64,000 nt of DNA from Chloroflexota bacterium (lineage in GTDB: Bacteria; Chloroflexota; Anaerolineae; Aggregatilineales; Phototrophicaceae), in contig JAIUNI010000003.1 of assembly GCA_020161935.1 (NCBI GenBank), forward strand, positions 372,001-436,000, written 5' to 3'. This document shows positions 27,863 through 37,644 of this stretch, piece after piece (position 1 is the stretch's first letter; the number at the start of each line of letters is the position of its first letter). Under the pieces are notes generated by a model. The model saw nothing but the letters and a program-made list of their open reading frames with translations, was not told where the DNA came from and made no database searches. Both the position numbers and the translations under genes were made by a program.

Positions 27863-28930
27863 ATGCCCAACGTGGAACCGGAACAATCCCAACTCGCACT
27901 GAATGACTTCCACCCTGTACCCCGCTTATCCGTCAAAACGACAAATGTACTCACGCCCCGTTTTCCGGTGATCGACGCACATAATCACCTGATGGCTCCG
28001 TTCGGCGGTGGCTGGGACAAAAAGCCCCTTTCCCAACTGCTCGATATTCTGGATGCCGCGCAGGTGCGGATGTATGTCGATCTGGATGGTGGCTGGGGCG
28101 AGGAATACCTGAACGCGCACCTCGACTATTTTAAAGCACCTGCCCCTGACCGCTTTATGGTGTTCGGCGGGGTCGATTGGGCGAAGTGGGCAGAAATGGG
28201 CGACAAGTTCCCCGAATGGGCGGCTGACCGTTTCCGGCAGCAGGTGGCACGCGGCGCACAGGGGTTGAAAATCTGGAAGCCGTTCGGCCTCCACGTCAAA
28301 GACCAAAACGGCCAGCTTGCCAGAGTCGATGACCGCCGCCTCGACCCCATCTGGGCAACGGCGGGCGAACTCGGAATGCCAGTGCTGATTCACGTCGCTG
28401 ATCCGGTGGCGTTCTTCGACCCGCTTGACCCGACCAACGAACGCTGGGACGAACTCCACGCGCATCCCGATTGGCAGTTCCCCAGCCCACCGTACCCCAG
28501 CTTCATCAGCATTCTGGAAGGCTTGGCGAACCTCGTCACCCATCACCCGCAAACCACGTTTATCGGCGCACACGTCGGCTGTTACTCAGAAAATTTGGAG
28601 TGGGTCGGCGCACTGCTCGACCGCTGCCCGAACTTTTATGTGGACCCCAGCGCACGCATCTCGGAACTCGGTCGACAACCGTACGCGGCGCGGCGCTTCT
28701 TCCTCAAGTACGCCGACCGCATCCTGTTCGGCACCGACGCGGGCGCGGAACTCGATTACTACCGCCTGTGCTACCGCTTTTATGAAACCGACGACGAATA
28801 CTTCAACTACGGCCTCTCCGAAACACCGGGACAAGGCCGCTGGTCTGTTTATGGGCTGTACCTGCCCGACGACGTGCTGAAAAAATTCTATTACGACAAC
28901 GCCGCCCGTGTCCTGCTTGGACAAACCTAG
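27863..28930 (+). CDS. Amidohydrolase-2 family metal-dependent hydrolase
   Basis: 355 residues. TIM-barrel metal-site motifs are visible: VIDAHNHL near the N terminus, VLIHVADP, FIGAHVGCY and FGTDAG. This is the PF04909 family, which hydrolyses or decarboxylates cyclic and carboxylated compounds. AAGGA overlaps the ATG at 27863 and so cannot serve it, but lies 8 nt before a GTG at 27872. The true start may therefore be that GTG, three codons in. First gene of the carbohydrate cluster; perhaps a lactonase-like step on a sugar acid. Substrate unknown. Confidence 0.85.
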   Translation: MPNVEPEQSQLALNDFHPVPRLSVKTTNVLTPRFPVIDAHNHLMAPFGGGWDKKPLSQLLDILDAAQVRMYVDLDGGWGEEYLNAHLDYFKAPAPDRFMVFGGVDWAKWAEMGDKFPEWAADRFRQQVARGAQGLKIWKPFGLHVKDQNGQLARVDDRRLDPIWATAGELGMPVLIHVADPVAFFDPLDPTNERWDELHAHPDWQFPSPPYPSFISILEGLANLVTHHPQTTFIGAHVGCYSENLEWVGALLDRCPNFYVDPSARISELGRQPYAARRFFLKYADRILFGTDAGAELDYYRLCYRFYETDDEYFNYGLSETPGQGRWSVYGLYLPDDVLKKFYYDNAARVLLGQT

Positions 28931-28993
28931 TTCGCTAGGGATCAAATACGATCTCGTATTTTTAACAACAAACTGCGGAATCTTATCCACCTG

Positions 28994-29037
28994 ATTTCTT
29001 CCCTCCACCGTTTACGGGGGAGGGCTAGGGTGGGGGT
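28994..29037. repeat. Single CCTCC...GGAGG palindromic repeat
   Basis: CCCTCCACCGTTTACGGGGG-type unit followed by AGGGCTAGGGTGGGGG, located between the amidohydrolase and SIS genes. It is the same family as the array at 31,469-32,062. Confidence 0.65.
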
Positions 29038-29056
29038 TTAACTAAAGGACAACTCA

Positions 29057-30118
29057 ATGGTCGAAGCTGGAACCTATACCCGTACTGAAATTTTCTCCCA
29101 ACCCGAAGCGTGGGCAGCGACCCTGCAACAATTAAATGGGCTGCGGGCAGAAATCAGCGCGGTGGTGCAGCAGAATAACGTTCAGGCGGTGCTGTTTACC
29201 GGCTGCGGCTCGACTTACTACCTCGCGGTAGCGGCGGCTGCCGTTTGCCAGCAGCTAACGGGCATTCCCTCGCGCGGCTTACCCGCTTCCGAAATCTGGC
29301 TCTATCCCGACTCGGCGTATAACCCGTCACAATCGACGTTGTTGGTGGCGGTCAGCCGATCAGGGGAAACGACCGAAACACTGCGGGCGGTCGAAGCCTT
29401 CAAAGCGCGTGGGCAGGGTCAGGTGATGACACTCTCCTGCTACGGGGAGATGCCATTGGCGACAGCCGGTGACCTGAACCTCGTCCTCGACGCAGGGCAG
29501 GAACAAAGCGTCGCGCAGACCCGTGCTTTTAGTGTTCTGTACCTCGGCACCGTGTTCTTGGCGGCGCTGTGGGCGGGCAAGACCGACTTGCTCGAAGCGA
29601 TGAACCAACTGCCGGACGCGGGAACGCGCCTGCTGGCGACCTATGCCGAACGGGCGAAGGCGCTCGGCAGCGACCTGACGCTCGACCGCTTCTACCTGCT
29701 CGGCTCCGGCTTGCGCTACGGCCTCGCCGCGGAAGTCAGCCTCAAGCTCAAGGAAATGTCCCTCAGTCACAGCGAACCGTTCCACTTTCTCGAATATCGT
29801 CACGGGCCGATGTCGATGGTTACACCCAAAACCCTCATCTACGGCATGGTATCCGAGGCGAACCGTGATGCCGAGGCGCTGGTGCTGAGGGAGATGGGCG
29901 CACGCGGGGCGCAAATCCTGAGCCTCGGCGAAGCGGGTACGGATGTCGTGTTTCAATCGGGCGTACCGGAGGCTGTACGGAATGTGCTGTACCTGCCGGT
30001 TGCCCAACTAATCGCGTTCGAGCGTTCGCTGGCGAAGGGGCTGAACCCTGACCGCCCGAACAACCTCGAAACTGTCGTACGTTTGGATGGAAACGGTCAC
30101 GCGACTCAACCCGCGTAA
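29057..30118 (+). CDS. SIS-domain sugar-phosphate isomerase/deaminase (GlmS/AgaS-like)
   Basis: 353 residues with two SIS domains: FTGCGSTYYLAVAAA and VAVSRSGETTETL in the first, LLGSGLRYGLAAEVSLKLKE and EYRHGPMSM in the second. These match the isomerase half of GlmS and the AgaS/FrlB group, which act on amino-sugar or amadori phosphates. No glutaminase domain is present. Within a transporter and GH4 cluster it would convert an imported sugar phosphate or amino-sugar derivative. Exact substrate unknown. Confidence 0.88.
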   Translation: MVEAGTYTRTEIFSQPEAWAATLQQLNGLRAEISAVVQQNNVQAVLFTGCGSTYYLAVAAAAVCQQLTGIPSRGLPASEIWLYPDSAYNPSQSTLLVAVSRSGETTETLRAVEAFKARGQGQVMTLSCYGEMPLATAGDLNLVLDAGQEQSVAQTRAFSVLYLGTVFLAALWAGKTDLLEAMNQLPDAGTRLLATYAERAKALGSDLTLDRFYLLGSGLRYGLAAEVSLKLKEMSLSHSEPFHFLEYRHGPMSMVTPKTLIYGMVSEANRDAEALVLREMGARGAQILSLGEAGTDVVFQSGVPEAVRNVLYLPVAQLIAFERSLAKGLNPDRPNNLETVVRLDGNGHATQPA

Positions 30119-30182
30119 GCCGCGTTGTCATCGTCTGTTTGCGAAACGTCTATTGCCAAGTTCAAGACAAAGGATGTTCACA

Positions 30183-31454
30183 ATGCTCAAGAAATCGGTT
30201 AAGGGTTTGTTGGTCGGGCTGATGATGCTGGCGCTCATCGGCGGGGTCGTTTCCGCGCAGGAATCGACCGAAATTACCTACATGATGTGGGGATCACCGG
30301 AAGAATTGGCCGTGTGGCAAACCATCGTGGATGAGTTTGAGGCCGCTAACCCCGGCATTACCGTTAATGTTGATGTCAGCGATTGGACATCCTACTGGGA
30401 TAAGCTCAAGACGCTGGTCGCCGGTGGTACACCGCCGGATGTGTTCGCGATGGACGCGCCGCTCTACCCTGACTGGCAGACGCGCGGGGTGCTGCTCAAC
30501 CTTCAGCCTTACATCGACGCGAATCCCGCCGCGCTTGAAGGGTTCTATCCGGTGACGCTGGAAGCCTACAAGCGCGACGACGGCTACTACGGCCTCCCAC
30601 GTGACTTCCAAACGATTGTCCTGTTCTACAACAAGGATATGTTCGACGCGGCGGGTGTCGCCTACCCGACCGACGATTGGACGATGGATGATCTCAAAGC
30701 CGCCGCCCTCTCGCTGACCGCCGATACCGACAGCGATGGCGTGATCGACCAATGGGGTTTTGCGACTGACCTGTACGACATGGAATTGTTCTGGAGCGAG
30801 GCCATCTGGGGCTTCGGCGGCGAGATCATCAACCCCGAAGGCACCGAAACGCTGCTGACCGAAGGCGCGGCGCGGGATGCGTGGTCGTTCATCACCGATA
30901 TGGTCGTGACCGACAAGTCCATCCCCGATCCCGATCAAGCCGCCCAGTACGGTAACGATGTGTTCGCGGCGGGTAAGGCTGCCATGACCACCATCGGTCA
31001 CTGGGTCGTGCCGCAGTATGCCACCTTGCCCTTCGCGTGGGATGTCTCCGCGATGCCCGCTGGCCCGGTTGCCCATGCCACCAGCGTCAACAGCGCCGGT
31101 TTCGTGATTGCTAAAGACTCCAAGAATCCCGATGCGGCATGGTCGTTCGTGCAGTTCGCCACCAGTGAAGCCGGACAAACCCGCCTGACGGAACTCGGTT
31201 TCGCCATTCCCGTGCTGCCATCCGTCGCCGAAAGCGCGACCTACCTTGAACAAACCTCCGCGCCGATTAACCATAAGGTGTTCTTGGATGCGCTGGCCTA
31301 CGCCAAGCCGAAGCCGACCTTCCGTGGGTACGAGGAATGGGCGACCGTTGTGGGCGACACGCTGATCCCCGTGTGGATTGGTGACAGCACCATCGACGAA
31401 GCCCTCGACGAAATCAAACCCGCCGCCGACGAGGTTCTCGCCAACAACCAATAA
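30183..31454 (+). CDS. ABC transporter sugar-binding lipoprotein-like protein (family 1)
   Basis: 423 residues from the ATG at 30183, with AAAGGA 8-9 nt upstream; an upstream frame overlaps the SIS gene. A signal peptide (KKSVKGLLVGLMMLALIGGVVSA, cut near AQE) has no Cys, so it is secreted rather than lipid-anchored. The mature part has the family 1 solute-binding features: ITYMMWGSPEELAVWQ, FEAANPGITVNV, GGTPPDVFAMD and IGHWVVP. It delivers oligosaccharides to the two permeases downstream. Confidence 0.92.
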   Translation: MLKKSVKGLLVGLMMLALIGGVVSAQESTEITYMMWGSPEELAVWQTIVDEFEAANPGITVNVDVSDWTSYWDKLKTLVAGGTPPDVFAMDAPLYPDWQTRGVLLNLQPYIDANPAALEGFYPVTLEAYKRDDGYYGLPRDFQTIVLFYNKDMFDAAGVAYPTDDWTMDDLKAAALSLTADTDSDGVIDQWGFATDLYDMELFWSEAIWGFGGEIINPEGTETLLTEGAARDAWSFITDMVVTDKSIPDPDQAAQYGNDVFAAGKAAMTTIGHWVVPQYATLPFAWDVSAMPAGPVAHATSVNSAGFVIAKDSKNPDAAWSFVQFATSEAGQTRLTELGFAIPVLPSVAESATYLEQTSAPINHKVFLDALAYAKPKPTFRGYEEWATVVGDTLIPVWIGDSTIDEALDEIKPAADEVLANNQ

Positions 31455-31468
31455 CCGCCTCCCGCATT

Positions 31469-32062
31469 TGCTCCCCTCCCTGTTACCACGGGGAGGGGCT
31501 GGGGGTGGGGTTTTCTGCTCCCTCCACCGTTTATGACCGCAGGAAATCCTTTAGGGCGGGGGAGGGCTGGGGTGGGGGTCTAAAATTCTCCCGACGTGGG
31601 GTGGGGTTTTCTGCTCCCCTCCCTGTTACCACGGGGAGGGGCTGGGGGTGGGGTTTTCTGCTTCCTCCCCCGTTTATGACCGCAGGAAATCCTTTAGGGC
31701 GGGGGAGGGCTGGGGTGGGGGTCTAAAATTCTCCCGTCGCGGGGCTGGGGTTTTCTGCTCCCCTCCCTGTTACCACGGGGAGGGCTGACGGTGGAGGGAG
31801 CCTGCGACCGTACCGACGTGGGGGTGGGGTTTTCTGCTCCCTCCACCGTTTATGACCGCAGGAAATCCTTTAGGGCGGGGGAGGGTTGGGGTGGGGGTCT
31901 AAAATTCTCCCGACGTGGGGCGGGGATTTCTGCTCCCCTCCCTGTTACTACGGGGAGGGCTGACGGTGGAATGAGCCTGCGAACGTACCGTCGTGGGGGT
32001 GGGGTCGCCTTTAGTCTTAAGCCCCTCGCCCTGAGGGAGAGGGGTTGGGGTGAGGGTCATAT
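31469..32062. repeat. Tandem palindromic array between binding-protein and permease genes
   Basis: Two palindromic units alternate about three times: CCCCTCCCTGTTACCACGGG-type and CCTCCACCGTTTATGACCGC-type, each followed by GGGGAGGGCTGGGGGTGGGG-like sequence. It ends with a CCCCTCGCCCTGAGGGAGAG-type copy. The array fills the gap inside an otherwise compact transport operon. Confidence 0.85.
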
Positions 32063-32078
32063 TTAGGAATGCACACAT

Positions 32079-32966
32079 ATGCAAGCTGGCTTAAAACCGC
32101 TGGGGCGGGAAAAATGGTGGGTGCTGCTGCTGCTCTTGCCGACTCTGGTGGGGCTGGCATTCGGCGCGTTCGGCTCGGTGCTGGCGACGGTTGGCCTCAG
32201 CCTCTTTAAGTGGGATTTGCTCACGCCGCCGCAGTTTATCGGCATCCAGAACTTTACCGATCTGGCGACCGATACGTCGTTTCACGAGGCGCTCAGTAAT
32301 ACCGTTCGCTTCAGCTTCACCTATGTGCCGCTGGTGATTGTCTCGTCGCTGTCGGTGGCGCTGCTGCTCAACCGCAAAATCCACTTTGTCAGCTTCTTCC
32401 GCGTGGTCTACTTCCTGCCGGTGGTGTCGTCGGCGGTATCCGTTGGCCTCGTCTGGTTGTGGATTTACTCGCGCGACACAGGCTTGCTGAATTACATCAT
32501 CGTGGGTTTGGGCGGTGAACCGGTTCGTTGGTTGAGCGAACAAAACGCGCTGTTCGCGGTCATCATCGTCAACGTGTGGGGCGCTGTCGGCGAGGGCATG
32601 ATTATCTTCCTCGCGGGCTTGCAGGGCATCCCCAAAGATTATTATGAGGCGGCACAGGTGGATGGCGCGACCGAGTGGCACCTGTTCCGCCACATCACCT
32701 TACCACTGATTACCCCCAGCATCTTCTTCCAAACCATTATTTCGACCATCAACGCCTTCCAAGCGTTCGAGTACATTTACATCCTAACGCGGCGCGGTTC
32801 GAGCAGTTCCAGCGTGCCGACGCTGGTGTACTCCATCTACCGTGATGGCTTTAACTTCTTTCGCATGGGCAGCGCGAGCGCACAGGCGTTGGTGCTGGCG
32901 GCCATCATCTTCATCCTGACGTTGGTTTACTTCCGGCTGCAACGCCGACTGGTGTTTTACGAATGA
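32079..32966 (+). CDS. Sugar ABC transporter permease 1 (MalF/UgpA-like)
   Basis: 295 residues, six membrane helices, with the permease loop EAAQVDGATEWHLFRHITLP that contacts the ATPase. It starts 17 nt after the palindromic array with only a weak AGGA at 11 nt, so its translation may be lower than that of the binding protein. It overlaps the next gene by 4 nt (ATGA). Imports the sugar bound by the product of the gene before the array. Confidence 0.92.
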   Translation: MQAGLKPLGREKWWVLLLLLPTLVGLAFGAFGSVLATVGLSLFKWDLLTPPQFIGIQNFTDLATDTSFHEALSNTVRFSFTYVPLVIVSSLSVALLLNRKIHFVSFFRVVYFLPVVSSAVSVGLVWLWIYSRDTGLLNYIIVGLGGEPVRWLSEQNALFAVIIVNVWGAVGEGMIIFLAGLQGIPKDYYEAAQVDGATEWHLFRHITLPLITPSIFFQTIISTINAFQAFEYIYILTRRGSSSSSVPTLVYSIYRDGFNFFRMGSASAQALVLAAIIFILTLVYFRLQRRLVFYE

Positions 32967-33796
32967 CCATCAGCAACCGCAAATTCACGCTGGACATTAT
33001 TACGTACGCCGCGCTGATCCTCGGCGGGCTGGTGATGGTCGGCCCGTTTCTGTGGATGATTTCGACGGCCTTCAAGTTACCGGCGGATCAATTCACCCGC
33101 ACCTTTATCCCCAATCCCGCCACGACCGAAAACTTCGAGCAGTTGTGGACGATCCTGCCGTTCGGTACGCTGATGTGGAACAGCTTCAAGGTGGCGAGCC
33201 TGACCACCATCGGTCAACTGCTGACCTGCTCGATGGGGGCGTTCGTGTTCGCGGTGGTGCGCTTCCGCTTCCGCGAGGTGCTGTTCATCGCCCTGCTCGG
33301 TACGCTCATGATCCCGTATCAGGTGACGATCATCCCGAACTTCGTTATTTATAAGGCGCTGGGCTTATACGGGACGCAGGTTCCGCTGTGGTTGCCCGCG
33401 TTTATGGGCGGGGCGTTCGGCACGTTCTTGATCCGCCAATACTTCCTGACGATCCCGCTGGATTTAGCCGAGGCCGCGCGGGTAGATGGCGCGTCACTCA
33501 TCCGCATCTTCTGGAGTATCTACCTGCCGCTCGCGAAACCGGCGTTGGCTGCCCTCGCGGTGTTCAGCTTCCTCGGTTCGTGGAATAACCTGCTCACACC
33601 GCTCATCTACCTGCCGAGCGACCTGCAACAAACGACGCTGCCGGTTGGCCTTTCCCTGATGCAGCAGCAGTACAGCGGCAAGTGGACGATCATGATGGCG
33701 GGTTCGCTAATTAGCATCGCGCCGATTATCGTGGTGTTCTTTTTCGCCCAGCGCTTCTTTATTGAGGGTATCGCCCTTTCCGGCGTGAAAAAGTAA
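32963..33796 (+). CDS. Sugar ABC transporter permease 2 (MalG/UgpE-like)
   Basis: 277 residues with six helices and the ATPase-contact loop EAARVDGASLIRIFWSIYLP. Coupled by ATGA to permease 1, with which it forms the membrane pore. No ATP-binding gene follows; the next gene is a GH4 glycosidase, 18 nt away, so the ATPase must be shared from elsewhere, as in MsmK/MalK-sharing systems. Confidence 0.92.
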   Translation: MTISNRKFTLDIITYAALILGGLVMVGPFLWMISTAFKLPADQFTRTFIPNPATTENFEQLWTILPFGTLMWNSFKVASLTTIGQLLTCSMGAFVFAVVRFRFREVLFIALLGTLMIPYQVTIIPNFVIYKALGLYGTQVPLWLPAFMGGAFGTFLIRQYFLTIPLDLAEAARVDGASLIRIFWSIYLPLAKPALAALAVFSFLGSWNNLLTPLIYLPSDLQQTTLPVGLSLMQQQYSGKWTIMMAGSLISIAPIIVVFFFAQRFFIEGIALSGVKK

Positions 33797-33814
33797 CCCA
33801 ACAAGGACGAATAC

Positions 33815-35095
33815 ATGACCAAAATCGCTTTTATCGGTGCGGGCAGCATCGAGTTTACCAAGAACCTGCTCGGCGACATCCTCGGTTTTGACGAACTCAA
33901 AACGGCGACCATCAGCCTGCACGACATCAACCCCGAACGGCTGGACACCGCCGAACGCCTTGCCCACTATGTCGCAAAGGAACTCGGCGCTTCACCGGCA
34001 GTCGAAACCCATCTTGACCGGCGGGCGGCGTTGGAAGGCGCGAGCTACGTGGTGAACGTGGTGCAGATCGGCGGCCACAAGGCGACGCTGCTGGACTTCG
34101 ACATCCCGCGCAAGTACGGGGTAAAGCAGACGATTGCCGACTCGCACAGCATCGGCGGCATCTTCCGCGCACTGCGGACGATCCCCTTCATGCTGGACTT
34201 GGCGCGGGATATGGAGGCCGTTTGCCCCGGCGCGTTGCTGCTGAATTACACCAACCCCATGTCAATGCTCTGCTGGTCGGTGTTTGCGGCGACCAGCGTG
34301 CCGATTGTCGGCCTCTGCCACAGCGTCCAGTACACCACCGAGCAGATTTCCGGTTACGCGGGTGTGCCTTACGAGGAAGTGACGTACCTCGGCGCGGGGA
34401 TTAACCATGTCGCGTGGATTCTCAAGTTCGAACATCAGGGCAGGGATGTCTACCCGCTGCTGCGCCAGGCTTATGAGGCGGGGCGCATTCCACCGGAGGA
34501 CTCCGTTCGCGCCGAACTGTTTAACCGCCTCGGCTATTACGTTACCGAGTCGTCGGAGCATAACGCGGAGTACTCGGCGCATTTCATCCCACACGCGGGG
34601 CAGATCGAAAAGTTCCACGTGCCGATTGACGAGTACATCCGGCGCAGCGAGGCCAACATGACCGAGGCGGAGGATATTCGCGCGGAACTGCTGGCAGGTA
34701 AGCCGTTGGAGATCGAACGCAGCAACGAGTACGCCTCGCTGATTATCCACTCGATGGAAACCGGTCAGCCGCGCGTCATTTACGGCAACGTGTGCAACGA
34801 CAAGCTGATTGACAACCTGCCGGAAGGCTGCTGCGTGGAAGTGCCGTGTTTGGTTGACCATAACGGCATCCAGCCGACACGGATTGGGCTGCTGCCGCCG
34901 CAGTTGGCGGGCATGAGCCGCCTGCACATCGCCGTGCAGGAACTCACCGTCAAAGCCGCCCTCGAAGGCCGCCGTGAATACGTCCATCAAGCCGCCATGC
35001 TTGACCCGCTGGTCGCCGCTTCCATGCCGCTCGACCAAATTTGGGCGATGGTTGATGAACTTATCGCGGCGCACGGTTCTGCCCTGCGCTGGTGA
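33815..35095 (+). CDS. GH4 family alpha-galactosidase-like glycosidase
   Basis: 426 residues. Rossmann N terminus (IAFIGAGSIEFTKNL) for NAD, NYTNPMSM, the CHSVQ motif at 168-172 and H198 in GAGINHVAW for metal. In GH4 the residues after the Cys track specificity: CHSVQ goes with MelA-type alpha-galactosidases. The family uses NAD+ and Mn2+ in an oxidation-elimination mechanism inside the cytoplasm. GAGGA-like AAGGACG precedes the ATG. As last gene of the transport operon it probably splits the imported alpha-galactoside. Confidence 0.9.
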   Translation: MTKIAFIGAGSIEFTKNLLGDILGFDELKTATISLHDINPERLDTAERLAHYVAKELGASPAVETHLDRRAALEGASYVVNVVQIGGHKATLLDFDIPRKYGVKQTIADSHSIGGIFRALRTIPFMLDLARDMEAVCPGALLLNYTNPMSMLCWSVFAATSVPIVGLCHSVQYTTEQISGYAGVPYEEVTYLGAGINHVAWILKFEHQGRDVYPLLRQAYEAGRIPPEDSVRAELFNRLGYYVTESSEHNAEYSAHFIPHAGQIEKFHVPIDEYIRRSEANMTEAEDIRAELLAGKPLEIERSNEYASLIIHSMETGQPRVIYGNVCNDKLIDNLPEGCCVEVPCLVDHNGIQPTRIGLLPPQLAGMSRLHIAVQELTVKAALEGRREYVHQAAMLDPLVAASMPLDQIWAMVDELIAAHGSALRW

Positions 35096-35169
35096 TAGCG
35101 AAGTCCTGAGTACAAAGTGCTGAGTACGGAGTCAGAGCCACCGATGCTCGAAGGTTTGCCCGATAATCA

Positions 35170-36130
35170 TTTTTAGGGTCATGACCACAACCCCAAACAC
35201 CACCACGTTTGTAGGGACGCGATACAGCGCGTCCGCGCCACCCACCTTCACCGTCTTCTCCTGTAGGGGCGCACGGCTTGCGCCCTCTTGCCACCTACCC
35301 CAAACACCACCACGTTTGTAGGGACGCGAGACAGCGCGTCCGCGCCACTGTCATCTAATGGGGCGCACGGCTTGCGCCCTCTTGCCACCCACCCCAAACA
35401 CCACCACATTTGTAGGGACGCGAGACAGCGCGTCCGCGCCACCCACCACACTCACTGTCATCTAATGGGGCGCACGGCTTGCGCCCTCTTGCCACCCACC
35501 CCAAACACCACCACGTTTGTAGGGACGCGAGACAGCGCGTCCGCGTAATCCACCCCAAACAACATTTTCCCGTATATTTCTCCTCCCTCGTTTACGGGGG
35601 AGGTGTCGCGTCAGCGACGGAGGGGGTCTTGCGCCACCCACCACCCTCCCTCACTGTAGGGACGCACGGCCATGCGTCCTCTTGCCACCCACCCCAAACA
35701 CCACCACGTTTGTAGGGACGCGAGACAGCGCGTCCGCGCCACCCATCTCACTCACTGTCATCTAATGGGGCGCACGGCTTGCGCCCACTTGCCACCCACC
35801 CCAAACACCACCACGTTTGTAGGGACGCGAGACAGCGCGTCCGCGCCACCCACCACACTCACTGTCATCTAATGGGGCGCAAGCCGTGCGCCCTCTTGCC
35901 ACCCAACCCCAAACACCACCACGTTTGTAGGGACGCGAGACAGCGCGTCCGCGCCACCCACCTCCCTCACCGTCTTCTCCTGTAGGGGCGCACGGCTTGC
36001 GCCCTCTTGCCACCCACCCCAAACACCACCACGTTTGTAGGGACGCGATACAGCGCGTCCGCGCCACCAACCACAAACAACATTTTCCCGTGCATTTTGG
36101 CCTCCCTCGTTTACGGGGGTTCTTGCTCCA
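35170..36130. repeat. Tandem array of GTAGGG hairpins, about 105-118 bp spacing
   Basis: At least eight units of CCACGTTTGTAGGGACGCGA followed by the partner arm GCGCGTCC, alternating with GGGGCGCACGGCTTGCGCCC hairpins. One variant at 35,654 has arms GGACGCA and TGCGTCC. Frames through the array give Cys/Arg/Thr-rich peptides and are rejected as genes. Nothing else is seen between 35,096 and 36,241 apart from a CCTCCCTCGTTTACGGGGG unit. Confidence 0.85.
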
Positions 36131-36241
36131 CACTGCCTCCCTCGAAACTCAATCTCTGGAAAAATAGGCCGGAGCGTGCTTGTCGAATAATTCGTATCTC
36201 CGTATACTCCGGGTATTCGGGCTATAGTGGAGGAATACATC

Positions 36242-37594
36242 ATGGCGCACCGGACACCGACTATTCGTTTGCTGTTGATTACGGTCATGATCGCGTTGTT
36301 GGCGGCATGTAATGCGCCCGCGCCGACCTCGGAACCGACGGCCGTGGTGATGATTACCTCGACACCGTTTCCGACCGACCCGAACGTGGTCACGCTGACT
36401 CCGGCGGGTGAGGCCACCGCGACCGGTGAACTGCCGATGACCGAGCTGCCGAGTGAAGTTCCCTTCCCAACCGATACCCCGACCGATGCCGGTACACTGC
36501 CCACCGATATTCCGGCGGCCACCGCGACCGCATCCGAAGTTCCCGCGATGACCAGCACGGTTACGACGCTTCCAACGGTTGCCCCCGCAGCCAGCGAGAC
36601 ACCAACCATTACCGCGACCATCAACCTCACCCCATCCAAAACACCGATTGTCGAAAACAACGCCTTCGCGCTGGGGGCGCATGTGTTCGGTTTCGGCCAC
36701 TTCGACAAGATGCGGCAGGCAGGCATGACGTGGTTGAAGCTGCAAATCCGCTGGGACGGCAGCAGTCCGGCGAGCGCGGTGCAGTCCCAGCTTACCTCGG
36801 CACGGAACGGCGGGTTTAAGGTGCTGCTGAGTGTGGTGGGCGATCTGAACCAGCTTGGTGCTGACCGCGCGGGTTACATCACCCGCTTTGCGACTTACGT
36901 GGCCGGTATCGCGGCGCTTGGGCCAGACGCGATTGAGGTGTGGAACGAGCCGAACATTGACCGCGAGTGGCCGCGCGGCCAGATCAGCGGCGGCAACTAT
37001 GCCCAGATGTTGATCGAGTCTTATAACGCGATTAAGGCCGCTAATCCGGCGGTGATGGTGATTAGCGGTGCGCCGGCTCCCACCGGTTACTTCGGTGGAC
37101 GGTGCGCGGCGGAAGGCTGCGACGACAACATCTTTATCACGCAGATGCAGCAGGCGGGCGCGGCGAACGCGATGGACTGCGTGGGCATGCATTACAACGA
37201 CGGTATCGTGCCGCCCGACCGGACGAGTGGTGATCCGCGCGGCAGTTCCGACCATTATTCGCGCTACTTCAAGACGTTGATCGCGCTCTACGCAGGGGTG
37301 TTCCCCGGTAAGCCGGTGTGCTTTACCGAGCTGGGCTACCTGACCTCGCAGGGTTACGGGGCGCTGCCGGCTGGCTTTGAGTGGGCGGCGAACACGACCA
37401 TCCAGAATCAAGCCGAGTGGCAGGCGGGGGCGGCACGGATCGCCAAAGCCGGGACGCAGGTGCGCTTGATTATCGTGTGGAACTTGGATGCGGTGCGTTA
37501 CGACAGCGACCCGATGGCCGGTTACGCCATTATCCGCAAGGACGGAAGCTGCATCGCCTGTGCGGCCCTCGGCGCGGTCATGAGCAGCTCATAG
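36242..37594 (+). CDS. Lipoprotein with a glycosidase-like TIM barrel
   Basis: 450 residues from the ATG at 36242, 9 nt after GGAGG. Signal peptide ends in a lipobox (LLAACN), followed by a Thr/Pro/Glu-rich linker to about residue 140. The catalytic-looking domain has WNEPNIDREWP (acid/base Glu) and VCFTELGYLT (nucleophile Glu), the arrangement of clan GH-A enzymes such as GH5/GH39. It would act outside the cell on a polysaccharide, feeding the upstream uptake cluster; exact family unclear. Confidence 0.85.
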   Translation: MAHRTPTIRLLLITVMIALLAACNAPAPTSEPTAVVMITSTPFPTDPNVVTLTPAGEATATGELPMTELPSEVPFPTDTPTDAGTLPTDIPAATATASEVPAMTSTVTTLPTVAPAASETPTITATINLTPSKTPIVENNAFALGAHVFGFGHFDKMRQAGMTWLKLQIRWDGSSPASAVQSQLTSARNGGFKVLLSVVGDLNQLGADRAGYITRFATYVAGIAALGPDAIEVWNEPNIDREWPRGQISGGNYAQMLIESYNAIKAANPAVMVISGAPAPTGYFGGRCAAEGCDDNIFITQMQQAGAANAMDCVGMHYNDGIVPPDRTSGDPRGSSDHYSRYFKTLIALYAGVFPGKPVCFTELGYLTSQGYGALPAGFEWAANTTIQNQAEWQAGAARIAKAGTQVRLIIVWNLDAVRYDSDPMAGYAIIRKDGSCIACAALGAVMSSS

Positions 37595-37644
37595 GCGAAG
37601 CCGCAACAAAAAGCAAAGGCGCGAAGACGCAGCGGTCGACATCA

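Noticed and set aside
30294..31451. 385-codon minus-strand frame opposite the sugar-binding protein
   Set aside because: Antisense shadow of a well-supported gene.
31505..32066. Open frames within the palindromic array after the sugar-binding-protein gene
   Set aside because: The peptides repeat with the DNA units and have no protein-like composition.
35248..36133. Many Cys/Arg-rich open frames on both strands
   Set aside because: Products of the GTAGGG hairpin array; no start signals and no domain character.
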